64,000 nt of DNA from an uncultured Gammaproteobacteria bacterium (GTDB lineage Bacteria > Pseudomonadota > Gammaproteobacteria > Pseudomonadales > Pseudohongiellaceae): NCBI GenBank assembly GCA_913060695.1, contig CAJXUA010000004.1, positions 1-64,000 of the forward strand, read 5' to 3'. A model generated the notes under the pieces. That model was not told where the DNA came from. It saw only the letters and a program-made list of their open reading frames with translations, and searched no databases. This document shows positions 1 through 9,679 of this stretch, one piece after another. The position numbers and the translations under genes were made by a program. Each line of letters begins with the position of its first letter. Position 1 is the stretch's first letter.

Positions 1-74
1 ATGGTCTACGTTTTGCGATCCGTGAGGGTGGCCGAACTGTTGGTGCCGGCGTCGTAGCAAAGATTTTCGAGTAA
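1..74 (+). CDS. tuf: Elongation factor Tu, C-terminal end (partial)
   Basis: Reading from base 3, the frame encodes the last 23 residues of EF-Tu, including GLRFAIREGGRTVGAGVV, and stops with TAA at 72-74. This tail is the end of the third beta-barrel domain of EF-Tu, the GTPase that delivers aminoacyl-tRNA to the ribosome. The start lies outside the window. A tuf gene directly upstream of the S10 cluster is usual in gammaproteobacteria, where one tuf copy closes the str operon. Identity is very secure because the tail is nearly invariant; which tuf copy it is cannot be told. Confidence 0.95.
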   Translation, partial: GLRFAIREGGRTVGAGVVAKIFE

Positions 75-84
75 TCTGATGGGA

Positions 85-113
85 GGGCGGTGCCTCTGGG
101 CACCGCCCTTTTC
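85..113 (+). terminator. Rho-independent terminator after tuf
   Basis: A perfect 10-bp stem (GGGCGGTGCC at 85-94 with GGCACCGCCC at 99-108) with a TCTG loop is followed by TTTTC. It lies 11 bases after the tuf stop codon and separates the str-type operon from the S10 operon. Confidence 0.93.
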
Positions 114-166
114 ATTGGGCGTAGGAAAAGCAAGCGAAAGAGTGTGATTGTTGCAAATTCTTTCTC

Positions 167-195
167 TTGACATGTGAGGGTCGCGAACTTAGAAT
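167..195 (+). promoter_or_regulatory. Sigma-70 promoter of the S10 operon
   Basis: A consensus -35 TTGACA at 167-172 is followed, after exactly 17 bases, by a -10 TAGAAT at 190-195. This is the best promoter-like sequence I found in the window. Transcription would begin near 202 and leave about 84 bases of leader before rpsJ, shorter than the E. coli S10 leader that binds L4. I do not see a convincing match to that leader. Confidence 0.8.
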
Positions 196-285
196 CTCGC
201 TTCCATTTTTTCGGTATTGAAAGCCGAACAAATAACATTATTCAGTAACTGTTTCATTTAAAAAGTTTTTTGGAGATTTGAGTAG

Positions 286-597
286 ATGCAAAGTCAGCGT
301 ATCAGAATTCGGCTAAAAGCCTTTGATCATCGGCTGATTGATCAGTCTACCCAAGAGATAGTCGATACGGCGAAGCGAACTGGTGCGCAAGTGCGAGGGC
401 CTATTCCGCTGCCGACGGGTATTGAGCGATACACCATTCTAATTTCACCACACGTGAATAAGGATGCGCGTGATCAATACGAAATCCGTACGCACAAGCG
501 TTTGTTGGATATCGTAGAGCCCACGGAAAAGACAGTAGATGCACTAATGAAGTTGGATTTAGCGGCTGGTGTAGAAGTGCAGATCAGCCTGGGCTGA
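286..597 (+). CDS. rpsJ: 30S ribosomal protein S10
   Basis: At 103 residues it equals the E. coli length. S10 sits in the 30S head and, as NusE, also joins NusB in antitermination complexes. The sequence opens with [16 protein letters not shown] and contains the conserved GPIPLPT segment near residue 40. The ATG is preceded by TTTGGAGATTTG, a good ribosome binding site. It is the first gene after the promoter at 167-195. A 174-base gap separates it from rplC, long for this cluster. Confidence 0.99.
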   Translation: MQSQRIRIRLKAFDHRLIDQSTQEIVDTAKRTGAQVRGPIPLPTGIERYTILISPHVNKDARDQYEIRTHKRLLDIVEPTEKTVDALMKLDLAAGVEVQISLG

Positions 598-771
598 TAC
601 CTTCGGGTGTCTAACCAGAGTTGAGCCTAGTTTGCAGCAGCGCAGCGAACAGATCGGGTTTCCCGGTTCTTAACATGCTCGAGGGCACGTTGAATTGCCC
701 TGTAGCGAACATGGTGTAATGCGAAAGCAGCCATAGCGGGTTTCAGCCCCGTACACGATGAGGTTTATATA
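598..771 (+). other. rpsJ-rplC spacer with a small hairpin
   Basis: No coding potential is visible. A 6-bp stem (AGGGCA at 682-687 with TGCCCT at 696-701) has an 8-base loop and no T-run, so it does not look like a terminator. A role in translation control of rplC is possible but only inferred from its position. Confidence 0.35.
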
Positions 772-1425
772 ATGTCGATTGGATTAGTCGGTCGAAAAAG
801 CGGTATGACCCGCGTTTTCACTGAGGCAGGTTTGTCTATCCCGGTAACGGTCGTAGAAGTTAGCCCTAACAGGGTTACTCAGATCAAAACCGCAGAAGTT
901 GATGGTTACAGCGCTGTGCAAGTAACCGCTGGCGCACGCAAAGCATCGCGCGTTTCTAAGTCTATGGCCGGGCACTTTGCCAAGGCGGGTACCGAAGCAG
1001 GTACAGGGCTATGGGAATTCCGTGCCGATGTGGATGAGCTGGGTAGCATTGCTGCCGGCAACGAGCTCACCGTGGAGCGTTTCACTCCAGGTCAGATGGT
1101 CGATGTTACCGGTACCTCTAAGGGTAAAGGTTTTCAGGGCACCATCAAACGTCACAATTTCTCCATGCAAGATGCCACACACGGCAACTCGCTATCGCAC
1201 CGAGCCCCTGGTTCTATTGGCCAGTGTCAAACTCCTGGTCGCGTATGGAAGGGCAAGAAGATGTCTGGCCACATGGGTGACGCTCGTGTCACTACGCAGA
1301 GTCTCGAGATTGTTCAAGTTGATGTAGAGAACAATTTGCTTCTCGTTAAAGGCGCACTGCCTGGAGCCACTGGCTCTAACGTCATCATTCGTCCCTCCGT
1401 CAAATCAAAAGCGTCCAAGGGGTAA
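772..1425 (+). CDS. rplC: 50S ribosomal protein L3
   Basis: At 217 residues it is slightly longer than the 209 of E. coli. L3 is an early assembly protein whose long loop reaches towards the peptidyl transferase centre. The start [16 protein letters not shown] is typical. The segment [20 protein letters not shown] near residue 150 holds the glutamine that PrmB methylates in E. coli. Three bases separate it from rplD, so the two are probably translationally coupled. Confidence 0.99.
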   Translation: MSIGLVGRKSGMTRVFTEAGLSIPVTVVEVSPNRVTQIKTAEVDGYSAVQVTAGARKASRVSKSMAGHFAKAGTEAGTGLWEFRADVDELGSIAAGNELTVERFTPGQMVDVTGTSKGKGFQGTIKRHNFSMQDATHGNSLSHRAPGSIGQCQTPGRVWKGKKMSGHMGDARVTTQSLEIVQVDVENNLLLVKGALPGATGSNVIIRPSVKSKASKG

Positions 1426-1428
1426 GCA

Positions 1429-2049
1429 ATGGAATTAAGTATTGCAAAGCCCGGCAACAAAACGGGTAAAGAAAAAGTTTCGATCTCTGATGACGCGTTC
1501 GCTCGTGAATTTAACGAGACGCTGGTTCACCAGAGCGTAACGACGTATTTAGCTGGAGCTCGTCAAGGCTCTGTGCAGCAGAAGACGCGCTCAGAAGTTA
1601 GCGGCGGTGGCCGTAAACCTTGGCGCCAGAAGGGTACAGGCCGTGCGCGTGCCGGTACCATTCGTAGCCCAATCTGGCGTTCTGGTGGTGTGACTTTCGC
1701 TGCGCGTCCACAGGACCACAGCAAGAAGTTGAACAAGAAGATGTATCGCGGCGCTATGGCCTGCATCTTCTCTGAGCTGATTCGTCAGGGTCGCCTGCTG
1801 ATCGTAGACGAGTTCGTGGTTAGCTCACACAAGACAAAAGATTTGATTAGTAAGCTGAACGAGTTCTCCTTGGACAACGTGCTGATCGTAGCGGAAGACA
1901 TTGGCGAAGAGCTGTTTTTGGCAGCGCGCAACCTACACAAGGTTGACGTCATGGACGCCGCTGGTTTGGATCCTGTCAGCCTGATTGGTTTCGAAAAGGT
2001 ACTTATGACAGTGCCTGCGCTGAAGAAAGTTGAGGAGATGCTGTCGTGA
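1429..2049 (+). CDS. rplD: 50S ribosomal protein L4
   Basis: At 206 residues it is close to the usual 201. L4 lines the peptide exit tunnel with an extended loop, visible here as the basic stretch around residues 45-90 ([19 protein letters not shown]). In E. coli, L4 also represses its own operon by binding the S10 leader; whether that occurs here is unknown. Its final codons overlap the start of rplW by four bases. Confidence 0.99.
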   Translation: MELSIAKPGNKTGKEKVSISDDAFAREFNETLVHQSVTTYLAGARQGSVQQKTRSEVSGGGRKPWRQKGTGRARAGTIRSPIWRSGGVTFAARPQDHSKKLNKKMYRGAMACIFSELIRQGRLLIVDEFVVSSHKTKDLISKLNEFSLDNVLIVAEDIGEELFLAARNLHKVDVMDAAGLDPVSLIGFEKVLMTVPALKKVEEMLS

Positions 2050-2345
2050 ATCAAGCCAGACTATATTCCATTATTTTAGGGCCGCACATTTCAGAGAAGG
2101 CGACTATTATGGCTGAAGACCATAATCAAGTCGTATTCAAAGTCTGCAATGACGCGAACAAGACTGAGATCAAGCAAGCAATCGAGACTATCTTTAAGGT
2201 CTCTGTTACTGGTCTGCAAGTTTTGAATGTGAAGGGTAAGACCAAGCGCACTGCGCGTGGCGGTATCCGTCAAAAATCAAACTGGAAAAAAGCTTACGTT
2301 CAGCTGGCGCAAGGTCAAGAAATTGATTTTGCCGAAATGAGCTAA
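2046..2345 (+). CDS. rplW: 50S ribosomal protein L23
   Basis: A 99-residue protein that starts with GTG inside the end of rplD (GTGA overlap). L23 lies at the tunnel exit and is the docking site for trigger factor and the signal recognition particle. The [12 protein letters not shown] start and the lysine-rich loop with [11 protein letters not shown] near residue 65 are characteristic. Confidence 0.99.
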   Translation: MNQARLYSIILGPHISEKATIMAEDHNQVVFKVCNDANKTEIKQAIETIFKVSVTGLQVLNVKGKTKRTARGGIRQKSNWKKAYVQLAQGQEIDFAEMS

Positions 2346-2361
2346 GAAGGGGTTAACGGTC

Positions 2362-3192
2362 ATGGCAGTTGTAAAGTGTAAACCCACCTCTCCAGGTCGC
2401 AGATTCGTAATCAAGGTTGTAAACCATGATCTGCACAAAGGCGAGCCTTATGCCCCGTTGGTGGCGAGCAAGTCTAAGTCAGGTGGACGTAATAATTTAG
2501 GTCGTATCACTACTCGCCACGTAGGCGGTGGTCATAAGCAGAAGTATCGTATTATCGATTTCCTGCGTAACAAAGATGGCATTCCTGCGAAGGTTGAGCG
2601 TCTTGAGTACGATCCTAACCGTACAGCCCACATCGCGCTGCTTTTGTACGCAGACGGTGAGCGCCGTTACATCATCGCGCCAGGTAAAGTGGCCGCAGGT
2701 GATCAGCTAGTTTCAGGTGTGGATGCGCCAATCAAAGCAGGTAACTGCTTGCCATTGCGCAACATCCCGCTGGGTAGCACGGTACATTGTATTGAGATGA
2801 AGCCAGGCAAAGGTGCGCAAATCGCACGTAGTGCTGGTGGATCTGCACAGTTGGTCGCTCGCGAAGGCAACTACGCAACACTGCGTCTTCGCTCTGGCGA
2901 GATGAGAAAGATCCTAGCTGATTGTCGTGCGACATTGGGCGAAGTATCTAACTCCGAGCACAGCTTGCGCTCACTTGGTAAGGCCGGTGCGGTTCGTTGG
3001 CGCGGTGTTAGACCAACTGTTCGCGGTGTAGCGATGAACCCGGTTGACCACCCACACGGTGGTGGTGAGGGTCGTTCTTCTGGTGGTCGTCACCCAGTTT
3101 CTCCTTGGGGACAGCCAACTAAGGGCTACAAAACTAGAACTAACAAGCGTACTACCAAGATGATCGTACGCCGCAGAAATGCTAGCCGATAA
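2362..3192 (+). CDS. rplB: 50S ribosomal protein L2
   Basis: At 276 residues it matches the family (273 in E. coli). L2 helps join the subunits and supports the peptidyl transferase centre. The signature [18 protein letters not shown] near residues 225-242 includes the histidine known to be important for function. An AAGGGG ribosome binding site precedes the ATG. The basic C-terminus ([16 protein letters not shown]) is typical. Confidence 0.99.
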   Translation: MAVVKCKPTSPGRRFVIKVVNHDLHKGEPYAPLVASKSKSGGRNNLGRITTRHVGGGHKQKYRIIDFLRNKDGIPAKVERLEYDPNRTAHIALLLYADGERRYIIAPGKVAAGDQLVSGVDAPIKAGNCLPLRNIPLGSTVHCIEMKPGKGAQIARSAGGSAQLVAREGNYATLRLRSGEMRKILADCRATLGEVSNSEHSLRSLGKAGAVRWRGVRPTVRGVAMNPVDHPHGGGEGRSSGGRHPVSPWGQPTKGYKTRTNKRTTKMIVRRRNASR

Positions 3193-3217
3193 CGGCTCAT
3201 ACTAGAGGAAATAAAAC

Positions 3218-3493
3218 GTGCCACGTTCACTGAAAAAAGGTCCCTTCATAGACCTTCACTTGATGAAGAAAGTGCAGACAGCGATGGAGAACAACGACAA
3301 GCGTCCTATTAAAACTTGGTCGCGTCGTTCAATGGTTTCTCCTGACATGATTGGTTTGACAATTGCGGTACATAACGGTCGCCAACATGTGCCTGTGTTT
3401 GTTTCCGAAGATATGGTCGGCCACAAACTAGGTGAATTCGCGCTGACGCGTACTTATCGCGGTCATGTGGCTGACAAGAAAGCCAAGCGCTAA
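3218..3493 (+). CDS. rpsS: 30S ribosomal protein S19
   Basis: A 91-residue protein using a GTG start behind an AGAGGAAATAAAAC binding site. S19 sits in the 30S head next to S13 and contacts the A-site finger and tRNA. The start [11 protein letters not shown] and the motif [11 protein letters not shown] are diagnostic. Confidence 0.99.
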   Translation: MPRSLKKGPFIDLHLMKKVQTAMENNDKRPIKTWSRRSMVSPDMIGLTIAVHNGRQHVPVFVSEDMVGHKLGEFALTRTYRGHVADKKAKR

Positions 3494-3510
3494 TTAACGG
3501 GGATATAGAG

Positions 3511-3843
3511 ATGGAAGTGGTAGCTAAATTAAAAGGCGCTAAGCTCTCCGCACAGAAGGCGAGACTGGTAGCTGATCAGATTCGCGGCAAGGGTGTAGAA
3601 GAAGCCCTGCTGATTCTGACTTACAGCCCTAAGAAAGGCGCAGAGATTATTAAGAAAGTGCTCGATTCGGCGATTGCCAATGCCGAGCACAACGAAGGTG
3701 CCGATGTAGATGAGTTGAAAGTTACAACAATCTTCGTCGACGAAGGCGTTACCATGAAACGGATTAGTCCACGTGCGAAAGGAAGAGCAGATCGAATCTT
3801 TAAGCGCTCTTGTCACATCACCGTTAAAGTAGCCGATCAGTAG
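3511..3843 (+). CDS. rplV: 50S ribosomal protein L22
   Basis: A 110-residue protein, identical in length to E. coli L22. Its beta-hairpin lines the exit tunnel and is the site of macrolide resistance changes; the hairpin region here is [15 protein letters not shown] near residues 83-97. The N-terminal [21 protein letters not shown] is typical. It begins 17 bases after rpsS and ends 9 bases before rpsC. Confidence 0.99.
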   Translation: MEVVAKLKGAKLSAQKARLVADQIRGKGVEEALLILTYSPKKGAEIIKKVLDSAIANAEHNEGADVDELKVTTIFVDEGVTMKRISPRAKGRADRIFKRSCHITVKVADQ

Positions 3844-3852
3844 GAGATTAGG

Positions 3853-4521
3853 ATGGGTCAGAAAGTACATCCAACCGGAATTCGGCTTGGAATCGTCAAA
3901 AAACATACCTCCGTGTGGTTCGCAGAGGGTAAAAATTACGCCGAGAATCTATTAGTAGATTTGCAGGTTCGCTCTTTCCTTAGAAAGAAGCTTGCTGCTG
4001 CCTCTGTATCGCGTATCGATATCGAGCGCCCAGCGCAGACTGCTCGTATTACTATCCACACTGCCCGTCCAGGCATCGTGATTGGTAAGAAAGGCGAAGA
4101 CGTAGAGAAGCTGAGAACAATTCTGGCAGCGAAGATGGGTGTGCCCGTGCACATCAACATCGAAGAAATTCGCAAGCCTGATCTAGATGCACAATTGGTT
4201 GCCGACAGTGTTGCGCAGCAATTGGAGCGTCGAGTAATGTTCCGCCGCGCGATGAAGCGTGTAGTTCAGAACGCGATGCGCCAAGGTGCGGAAGGCATCA
4301 AAGTACAAGTAGGTGGACGTTTGGGCGGGGCAGAGATTGCACGTTCCGAATGGTACCGCGAAGGGCGCGTTCCATTGCACACCCTGCGTGCGGACATCGA
4401 TTACGCCACGGCTGAGGCAAGCACGACTTATGGCTTGATCGGCGTCAAGGTGTGGATATTCAAAGGTGAAGTATTAAATCTTCACGAAGCGGCTCCGGCG
4501 CCACAGAAAGCGACTAAGTAG
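3853..4521 (+). CDS. rpsC: 30S ribosomal protein S3
   Basis: At 222 residues it is about ten shorter than E. coli S3, mainly at the C-terminus. S3 forms part of the mRNA entry channel and its helicase activity. It has the KH domain signature [16 protein letters not shown] near residue 75 and the C-terminal domain motif [20 protein letters not shown] near 155. Confidence 0.99.
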   Translation: MGQKVHPTGIRLGIVKKHTSVWFAEGKNYAENLLVDLQVRSFLRKKLAAASVSRIDIERPAQTARITIHTARPGIVIGKKGEDVEKLRTILAAKMGVPVHINIEEIRKPDLDAQLVADSVAQQLERRVMFRRAMKRVVQNAMRQGAEGIKVQVGGRLGGAEIARSEWYREGRVPLHTLRADIDYATAEASTTYGLIGVKVWIFKGEVLNLHEAAPAPQKATK

Positions 4522-4532
4522 AGGTAGGCTCG

Positions 4533-4946
4533 ATGTTACAACCTAAGCGTACAAAATTTCGCAAGATGATGAAGGGTCGCAATCGCGGTCTGTCTCATCG
4601 CGGTAGCAACGTGGATTTTGGTGATTTTGGTCTTAAGGCTGTCTCTCGTGGCCGGTTGACCGCGCGCCAGATCGAATCTGCTCGACGCGCCATGACTCGT
4701 CACGTAAAACGTGGCGGTAAAATCTGGATCCGTGTGTTTCCGGACAAGCCAATTACTCAGAAGCCTCTCGAAGTGCGTCAGGGTAAAGGTAAGGGTAACG
4801 TCGAGTATTGGGTGGCGCAGATCCAGCCAGGTCGAATCATGTTTGAAATTGAAGGTGTTGACGAAGCGCTGGCAAGAGAAGCTTTTGCCCTGGCCTCTGC
4901 AAAGCTGCCGTTTGATACCACATTCGTAAAACGGACGGTGATGTAA
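4533..4946 (+). CDS. rplP: 50S ribosomal protein L16
   Basis: A 137-residue protein that helps form the A-site and binds near the tRNA elbow. [19 protein letters not shown] and the loop with [18 protein letters not shown] near residue 68 are characteristic. The stop overlaps the rpmC start by one base (TAATG), so coupling is likely. Confidence 0.99.
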   Translation: MLQPKRTKFRKMMKGRNRGLSHRGSNVDFGDFGLKAVSRGRLTARQIESARRAMTRHVKRGGKIWIRVFPDKPITQKPLEVRQGKGKGNVEYWVAQIQPGRIMFEIEGVDEALAREAFALASAKLPFDTTFVKRTVM

Positions 4947-5143
4947 TGAAAGCCATAGAATTGCGTGAGAAAACCGTTGCAGAACTGAATGAGCAACTGA
5001 ACACGCTGTATCGTGATCAGTTCAACCTCAGAATGCAGAAGAGTACCGGACAGCTGGCTCAGACACATCTGACTGGCAACATCAAAAGAGATATCGCCCG
5101 GGTAAAGACTATCATTACCGAAAAACAGAAAGTTGGGTCTTGA
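4946..5143 (+). CDS. rpmC: 50S ribosomal protein L29
   Basis: A 65-residue, mostly helical protein at the rim of the exit tunnel beside L23. [22 protein letters not shown] followed by the [20 protein letters not shown] helix matches the family. The ATG shares a base with the rplP stop codon. Confidence 0.98.
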   Translation: MKAIELREKTVAELNEQLNTLYRDQFNLRMQKSTGQLAQTHLTGNIKRDIARVKTIITEKQKVGS

Positions 5144-5145
5144 AT

Positions 5146-5424
5146 ATGACGCTTAGTGAAACTGCAGTAGAAAAGACGGGTCGTACCGTGACCGGCAGAG
5201 TCGTTAGCAACAAGATGGATAAGTCTATCGTTGTGCTGATCGAGCGCCGTGTAAAACATCCTGTGTACGGCAAGTACATCACTCGTTCTTCTAAAGTGCA
5301 TGCGCACGATGCGAATAACGAGTGCAGTGAAGGTGATGCGGTCACCATTAAGGAAGTGCGTCCCATTTCCAAAACTAAAACTTGGGCACTCGTTTCAGTA
5401 GACGAAAAAGCGCTTCAGGTTTAA
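5146..5424 (+). CDS. rpsQ: 30S ribosomal protein S17
   Basis: S17 is an OB-fold protein that binds 16S rRNA helix 11 early in assembly. The ATG at 5146 gives 92 residues, with a short N-terminal extension ([12 protein letters not shown]) before the conserved [14 protein letters not shown]. An in-frame TTG at 5140 would add only two residues and overlaps the rpmC stop, so I prefer the ATG. The family motif [10 protein letters not shown] and the SKTKTWALV ending are clear. An 81-base gap after it marks the usual S10/spc boundary. Confidence 0.98.
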   Translation: MTLSETAVEKTGRTVTGRVVSNKMDKSIVVLIERRVKHPVYGKYITRSSKVHAHDANNECSEGDAVTIKEVRPISKTKTWALVSVDEKALQV

Positions 5425-5505
5425 GTAGTACTAAACAGAGTTTATTGGGTCCGTAGGGTCCAGAATCGCTAATGCGATAACCAGATAAGGGTTCGGAGAG
5501 AATCG
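5425..5505 (+). other. S10/spc boundary spacer
   Basis: The spacer carries a direct repeat of GGGTCC (in GGGTCCGTAGGGTCC) and a 5-bp hairpin, ATCGC at 5465-5469 with GCGAT at 5474-5478. There is no T-run and no clear sigma-70 promoter. The rplN binding site GGTTCGGAGAG closes it. Confidence 0.3.
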
Positions 5506-5874
5506 ATGATTCAAGTACAGTCATACCTTGACGTTGCAGATAACAGTGGTGCGAAGCGAGTAATGTGCATCAAGGTTTTGGGCGGTTCTCACCGTCGTTA
5601 CGCTCGCATAGGTGATGTCATTAAAGTGACAGTAAAAGAAGCGATTCCACGCGGCAAGGTCAAAAAAGGCCAAGTGCTGACTGCGCTGGTAGTGCGCACG
5701 AAGAAAGGGGTTCGCCGAGGCGATGGCTCACTCATCAAGTTTGATGACAATGCAGCCATACTTTTGAACAATCAACAGGCTCCAATCGGCACTCGCGTGT
5801 TTGGACCAGTTACGCGTGAGCTGCGTTCAGAAAAGTTTATGCGAATTATTTCTCTAGCACCCGAAGTGCTATAA
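5506..5874 (+). CDS. rplN: 50S ribosomal protein L14
   Basis: A 122-residue beta-barrel protein of the subunit interface, where it contacts 16S rRNA and the silencing factor RsfS. The start [20 protein letters not shown] and the motif [20 protein letters not shown] are nearly invariant. The ribosome binding site is GGAGAG. Confidence 0.99.
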   Translation: MIQVQSYLDVADNSGAKRVMCIKVLGGSHRRYARIGDVIKVTVKEAIPRGKVKKGQVLTALVVRTKKGVRRGDGSLIKFDDNAAILLNNQQAPIGTRVFGPVTRELRSEKFMRIISLAPEVL

Positions 5875-5898
5875 GACATCAGATTGAGGCCGCGGATT

Positions 5899-6210
5899 AT
5901 GCGTAAGATTAAGTGCAATGACGAAGTGATTGTGATCGCTGGGAAAGACAAGGGAAAGCGCGGAACCGTTTCTCGTCTGGTGGGAACAACTAAAGTAGTA
6001 GTAGGTGGCGTCAACATTGTAAAGCGCCACACGAAGCCAAACCCTAATGCGGGCCAGGCTGGCGGGATTGTCGAAAAAGAAGCTGCGATTGATATTTCGA
6101 ACATCGCCATTTTCAACCCAGAAAGCAACAAAGCTGACCGTGTTGGAATTCAGGTAGAAGACGGAAAGAAGACGCGGATTTTCAAATCCACTAACAAAGC
6201 AATAGATTAA
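5899..6210 (+). CDS. rplX: 50S ribosomal protein L24
   Basis: L24 is an assembly initiator that binds the 5' end of 23S rRNA. I place the start at the ATG at 5899 ([10 protein letters not shown], 103 residues), which has TTGAGG nine bases upstream. A TTG at 5884 would add five residues but overlaps that binding site. The KOW motif [20 protein letters not shown] occupies residues 8-27. Confidence 0.98.
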   Translation: MRKIKCNDEVIVIAGKDKGKRGTVSRLVGTTKVVVGGVNIVKRHTKPNPNAGQAGGIVEKEAAIDISNIAIFNPESNKADRVGIQVEDGKKTRIFKSTNKAID

Positions 6211-6230
6211 CGAATATTCAGGTTGCCCAA

Positions 6231-6800
6231 ATGGCTCAGTTGAGAGATTTTTACAAGAACGAAGTGATACCAGCCCTGACCGAACAGTTCGGGTATGACA
6301 ATCCAATGCGCGTCCCAAAAATCACGAAAGTGGTTTTGAACATGGGCGTCGGCGAAGCAGTAGGCGACAAGAAGATTCTTGAAAACGCTGTGAACGAGTT
6401 GGAGTTGATCTCTGGTCAGAAAGTCGTAATCACGAAGGCGCGCAAGTCAATTGCAGGCTTCAAGATTCGTGCAGGCTGGCCAATCGGTTGTAAGGTCACT
6501 TTGCGCGGCGAGCGCATGTACGAATTCCTGGAACGTCTGGTTGGTGTGGCAATTCCACGCATCCGTGACTTCCGCGGATTGAGCCCTAAGGCTTTTGATG
6601 GTCGTGGTAACTATGCCATGGGCGTCACTGAACAGATAATTTTCCCGGAAATCGAGTATGACAAGATCGATAGTCTACGCGGGATGGATATCACCATTAC
6701 GACTACTGCGAAAAATGACGATGAGGGCCGGGCGCTGTTAACTGCGTTGCGTTTCCCCTTCAAAGGCGTAGTGGCGAAAGCAGAGACCAAGGAGTCTTAA
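6231..6800 (+). CDS. rplE: 50S ribosomal protein L5
   Basis: L5 carries 5S rRNA into the central protuberance and touches P-site tRNA. At 189 residues it is about ten longer than E. coli L5, with the extra residues at the C-terminus (KAETKES). [18 protein letters not shown] near residue 26 and [17 protein letters not shown] near 110 are signatures. The rpsN start follows after one base. Confidence 0.99.
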   Translation: MAQLRDFYKNEVIPALTEQFGYDNPMRVPKITKVVLNMGVGEAVGDKKILENAVNELELISGQKVVITKARKSIAGFKIRAGWPIGCKVTLRGERMYEFLERLVGVAIPRIRDFRGLSPKAFDGRGNYAMGVTEQIIFPEIEYDKIDSLRGMDITITTTAKNDDEGRALLTALRFPFKGVVAKAETKES

Positions 6801-6801
6801 T

Positions 6802-7107
6802 ATGGCGAAGCGATCAGTTTTGGCTCGTGAGAAGAAACGTACCGATACAGTGGCGAAATTCGCGGTTAAACGCGCAGCCATTAAGGCAATTTTGAACGAC
6901 GTAAATGCGTCTGACGATGAAAAATGGGAAGCACAAGTTAAGCTGCAGAAATTGCCGCGCGATGCCAGCCCAGTACGTCAGCAGAATCGTTGCAGAATCA
7001 CTGGTCGTCCGCACGGTGTTTACCGCAAATTTGGCATGTGTCGACATAAGCTGCGTGAAGCGGCGATGCGCGGAGATGTGCCGGGACTGACTAAGGCAAG
7101 CTGGTAA
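6802..7107 (+). CDS. rpsN: 30S ribosomal protein S14
   Basis: A 101-residue long-form S14 of the type without zinc-binding cysteines. It lies in the 30S head beside S3 and S10. The conserved C-terminal part reads [20 protein letters not shown] around residues 62-81. The gene begins one base after the rplE stop codon. Confidence 0.99.
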   Translation: MAKRSVLAREKKRTDTVAKFAVKRAAIKAILNDVNASDDEKWEAQVKLQKLPRDASPVRQQNRCRITGRPHGVYRKFGMCRHKLREAAMRGDVPGLTKASW

Positions 7108-7122
7108 GCTGGAGTATAAATT

Positions 7123-7518
7123 ATGAGTATGTCCGACCCTATTGCAGATCTGTTGACTCGTATCAGAAATGCTCAGATGGCAAAGCTGCCAAAGATCGTT
7201 TGTCCTTCATCTACGAAGAAGACGGCAATTTGCCAAGTGCTTCAAGACGAAGGCTACATCAACGGTTTCTCTGTAGAAGAAGTAGATAACAAGCCGACTT
7301 TGACAGTAGATCTTAAGTACTTCGAAGGCCGTGCGGTTATCGAAGAGATTAAACGCGAGAGCAAGCCTGGTCTGCGTATTTATCGCGGCAAGACAGAGAT
7401 CCCAGTTAACCGTGGTGGTCTAGGTATCGCGATCGTATCGACGCACAAAGGTTTGATGACCGACAAGCAGGCGCGTGCCGCAGGCTTGGGTGGCGAAGTT
7501 TTGTGTACGGTATTCTAA
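7123..7518 (+). CDS. rpsH: 30S ribosomal protein S8
   Basis: A 131-residue central-domain 16S rRNA binder. In E. coli it also represses the spc operon by binding mRNA near the L5 start. The start [18 protein letters not shown] matches the family, and the C-terminal signature [20 protein letters not shown] is intact. A second ATG two codons in is an equally possible start. Confidence 0.99.
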   Translation: MSMSDPIADLLTRIRNAQMAKLPKIVCPSSTKKTAICQVLQDEGYINGFSVEEVDNKPTLTVDLKYFEGRAVIEEIKRESKPGLRIYRGKTEIPVNRGGLGIAIVSTHKGLMTDKQARAAGLGGEVLCTVF

Positions 7519-7551
7519 ATAGTCTGTAATTCAGTTAAATAGAGCACGAAT

Positions 7552-8085
7552 ATGTCCAGAGTAGCAAATAACCCGGTTCAATTGCCGAAGGGAGTAGAAG
7601 CCAAGTTTTCGGCGACTGAGATCTCTGTTAAAGGCAGCAAAGGCAATCTCGAGATGGCGTTGCATGATGCCGTTGAGGTTAGCAAAGAGGGTGATACCTT
7701 GCGCGTTACAGCTAAGAATGAATCCAGACAAGCGGTAGCGCTTTCCGGTACATTCCGCGCACTCATCAACAATATGGTGACAGGTGTCAGCGAAGGTTTT
7801 CAGAAGAAATTGCAACTCCAAGGCGTTGGTTACCGCGCTAAGGCACAGGGCAATATACTGAATATATTGGTTGGGTATTCCCACCCGATCGATTTCGAAG
7901 TACCTAAAGGCGTTACTGCGGAAACTCCAACTCCTACGGAGATTGTGATTTCCGGCGCAGACAAGCAGTTAGTAGGCGAAGTTGCAGCCAAAATACGCGA
8001 GTTCCGACCACCTGAGCCCTATAAAGGCAAAGGCATTCGTTATCTCGATGAGCATGTTTACAGGAAAGAAGCTAAGAAGAAATAA
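7552..8085 (+). CDS. rplF: 50S ribosomal protein L6
   Basis: A 177-residue two-domain protein, equal in length to E. coli L6, located near the sarcin-ricin loop and factor-binding centre. It contains [20 protein letters not shown] in the middle and the C-terminal signature [11 protein letters not shown] near residue 155. Confidence 0.99.
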   Translation: MSRVANNPVQLPKGVEAKFSATEISVKGSKGNLEMALHDAVEVSKEGDTLRVTAKNESRQAVALSGTFRALINNMVTGVSEGFQKKLQLQGVGYRAKAQGNILNILVGYSHPIDFEVPKGVTAETPTPTEIVISGADKQLVGEVAAKIREFRPPEPYKGKGIRYLDEHVYRKEAKKK

Positions 8086-8096
8086 GGCTTGAGACT

Positions 8097-8447
8097 ATGA
8101 ATGTAAAGAAGCAGGCACGACTCCGTCGTGCGCGAAGAACTAGAGCAAAGATCAGTCAGCTAAATGTGAACCGTTTGTGCGTTTACCGCACTCCGCGTCA
8201 CATCTACGCGCAAATTATTTCTGCCGCTGGTGCGAAGATATTGGCAAGCGCTTCTACCCTGGATAAGTCCCTACGCGGGACTGCGACAGGTAATGTTGAG
8301 GCAGCTACCAAGATTGGTGCCATGATTGCAGAGCGCGCGAAGGCTGCGGGTGTCAGCAAGGTCGCTTTTGACCGCGCTGGATATAATTACCATGGCCGAG
8401 TTAAGGCACTGGCCGATGCCGCACGTGAAGGCGGTTTGGAATTTTAA
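8097..8447 (+). CDS. rplR: 50S ribosomal protein L18
   Basis: A 116-residue 5S rRNA-binding protein. The basic N-terminal [12 protein letters not shown] and the central [15 protein letters not shown] followed by [20 protein letters not shown] are family signatures. Confidence 0.99.
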   Translation: MNVKKQARLRRARRTRAKISQLNVNRLCVYRTPRHIYAQIISAAGAKILASASTLDKSLRGTATGNVEAATKIGAMIAERAKAAGVSKVAFDRAGYNYHGRVKALADAAREGGLEF

Positions 8448-8461
8448 GGGTTGAATGAGAT

Positions 8462-8971
8462 ATGGCATATAAAGATGACGCTAAAAAGAACGAAGAAGGT
8501 TTGCAGGAGAAGTTGATCCAGGTAAACCGCGTTGCCAAGGTAGTTAAAGGTGGACGCATCTTCAGTTTTACAGCGCTGACAGCTGTAGGCGATGGCAATG
8601 GCCGCGTTGGTTTCGGTCGTGGCAAGGCTCGCGAAGTGCCTCTGGCAATCCAGAAGGCAATGGAAGCGGCACGTCGCAATATGATCTCTGTGTCTCTTGA
8701 TGGCCATACTCTCGAGTACCCAATCAAGGCGCGTCACGGGGCCTCAAAGATTTACATGCAGCCTGCATCTGAAGGTACTGGCGTAATTGCTGGTGGTGCG
8801 ATGCGCGCCATCATGGAGCTCGCCGGCGTTCAGAACGTATTGGCGAAGTGCTATGGCTCTACCAACCCAGTTAACGTTGTACATGCAACGTTTAAAGGGT
8901 TAAAAAATATGCGCGCGCCGGAAAGCATTGCTGCGAAGCGCGGTAAAACTCTCGAAGAAATATTGGGTTAG
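8462..8971 (+). CDS. rpsE: 30S ribosomal protein S5
   Basis: A 169-residue protein at the mRNA entry site, involved in decoding accuracy. The double-stranded RNA-binding-like domain begins [19 protein letters not shown]. The motif [18 protein letters not shown], linked to ram and spectinomycin phenotypes in E. coli, is intact. Confidence 0.99.
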   Translation: MAYKDDAKKNEEGLQEKLIQVNRVAKVVKGGRIFSFTALTAVGDGNGRVGFGRGKAREVPLAIQKAMEAARRNMISVSLDGHTLEYPIKARHGASKIYMQPASEGTGVIAGGAMRAIMELAGVQNVLAKCYGSTNPVNVVHATFKGLKNMRAPESIAAKRGKTLEEILG

Positions 8972-8976
8972 CAGAT

Positions 8977-9165
8977 ATGGCTACAAAAACAGTAAAGATC
9001 ACTCTGGTTCGCAGCCAAATTGGCACGATGGAAAGACATCGTCAGTGCCTAATAGGTCTAGGTCTGCGTCGTATGCATCAGAGCGTCGAAGTGCTTGATA
9101 CCCCCGCTAATCGCGGCCTCATCACTAAGATTCGCTATATGTTGTCTGTGGAAGGCGAGGAGTAA
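8977..9165 (+). CDS. rpmD: 50S ribosomal protein L30
   Basis: A 62-residue ferredoxin-like-fold protein. [20 protein letters not shown] and [20 protein letters not shown] match bacterial L30. It sits six bases after rpsE and four before rplO. L30 is missing in several bacterial lineages but is usual here. Confidence 0.98.
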   Translation: MATKTVKITLVRSQIGTMERHRQCLIGLGLRRMHQSVEVLDTPANRGLITKIRYMLSVEGEE

Positions 9166-9168
9166 GTC

Positions 9169-9669
9169 ATGCATTTGAATACATTGAGCCCAGCACCAGG
9201 CAGCACTAAACCACGTCGTCGTGTTGGTCGCGGTATCGGCAGCGGTCTAGGTAAGACATGTGGTACTGGTCACAAAGGTCAGAAGTCACGCAGCGGCGGC
9301 ACAGTACGTCCTGGTTTCGAAGGCGGTCAAATGCCTTTGCAGCGTCGTCTTCCTAAGTTCGGTTTCTCCTCACGCGTTGGCCGCATCACTGCGGAAGTAC
9401 GTACGAGCGAGCTAGCGGCTGTTACTGCTGAAGTAATCGACATCGCAGCGTTGCGCGATGCAGGTTTGATCACAAGCGTGATTCGTCGCGTTAAAGTGAT
9501 GCTCTCCGGTGAAGTGAGCAAGCCTCTGACAGTTAAGGGCCTGCGCGTAAGTGCTGGCGCACGAGCTGCAATCGAAGCGGCTGGTGGCAAGGTCATCGAA
9601 GATGTGGTTGTCCATAACGTCGGTAAGAATGGCAAGAAACTTCCTAAGAAAGCTGACAAAAAGGACTAG
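9169..9669 (+). CDS. rplO: 50S ribosomal protein L15
   Basis: L15 is a late assembly protein with a glycine-rich N-terminal arm ([20 protein letters not shown]). At 166 residues it exceeds the 144 of E. coli by a C-terminal tail that is rich in lysine ([17 protein letters not shown]). The conserved core ends near [14 protein letters not shown], so the tail is an addition and not a frameshift. It precedes secY by ten bases. Confidence 0.98.
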   Translation: MHLNTLSPAPGSTKPRRRVGRGIGSGLGKTCGTGHKGQKSRSGGTVRPGFEGGQMPLQRRLPKFGFSSRVGRITAEVRTSELAAVTAEVIDIAALRDAGLITSVIRRVKVMLSGEVSKPLTVKGLRVSAGARAAIEAAGGKVIEDVVVHNVGKNGKKLPKKADKKD

Positions 9670-9679
9670 GTAAACCGCG

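Noticed and set aside
5869-6318. 149-codon minus-strand frame over rplX
   Set aside because: It is antisense to conserved ribosomal genes; its sequence is low in recognisable features.
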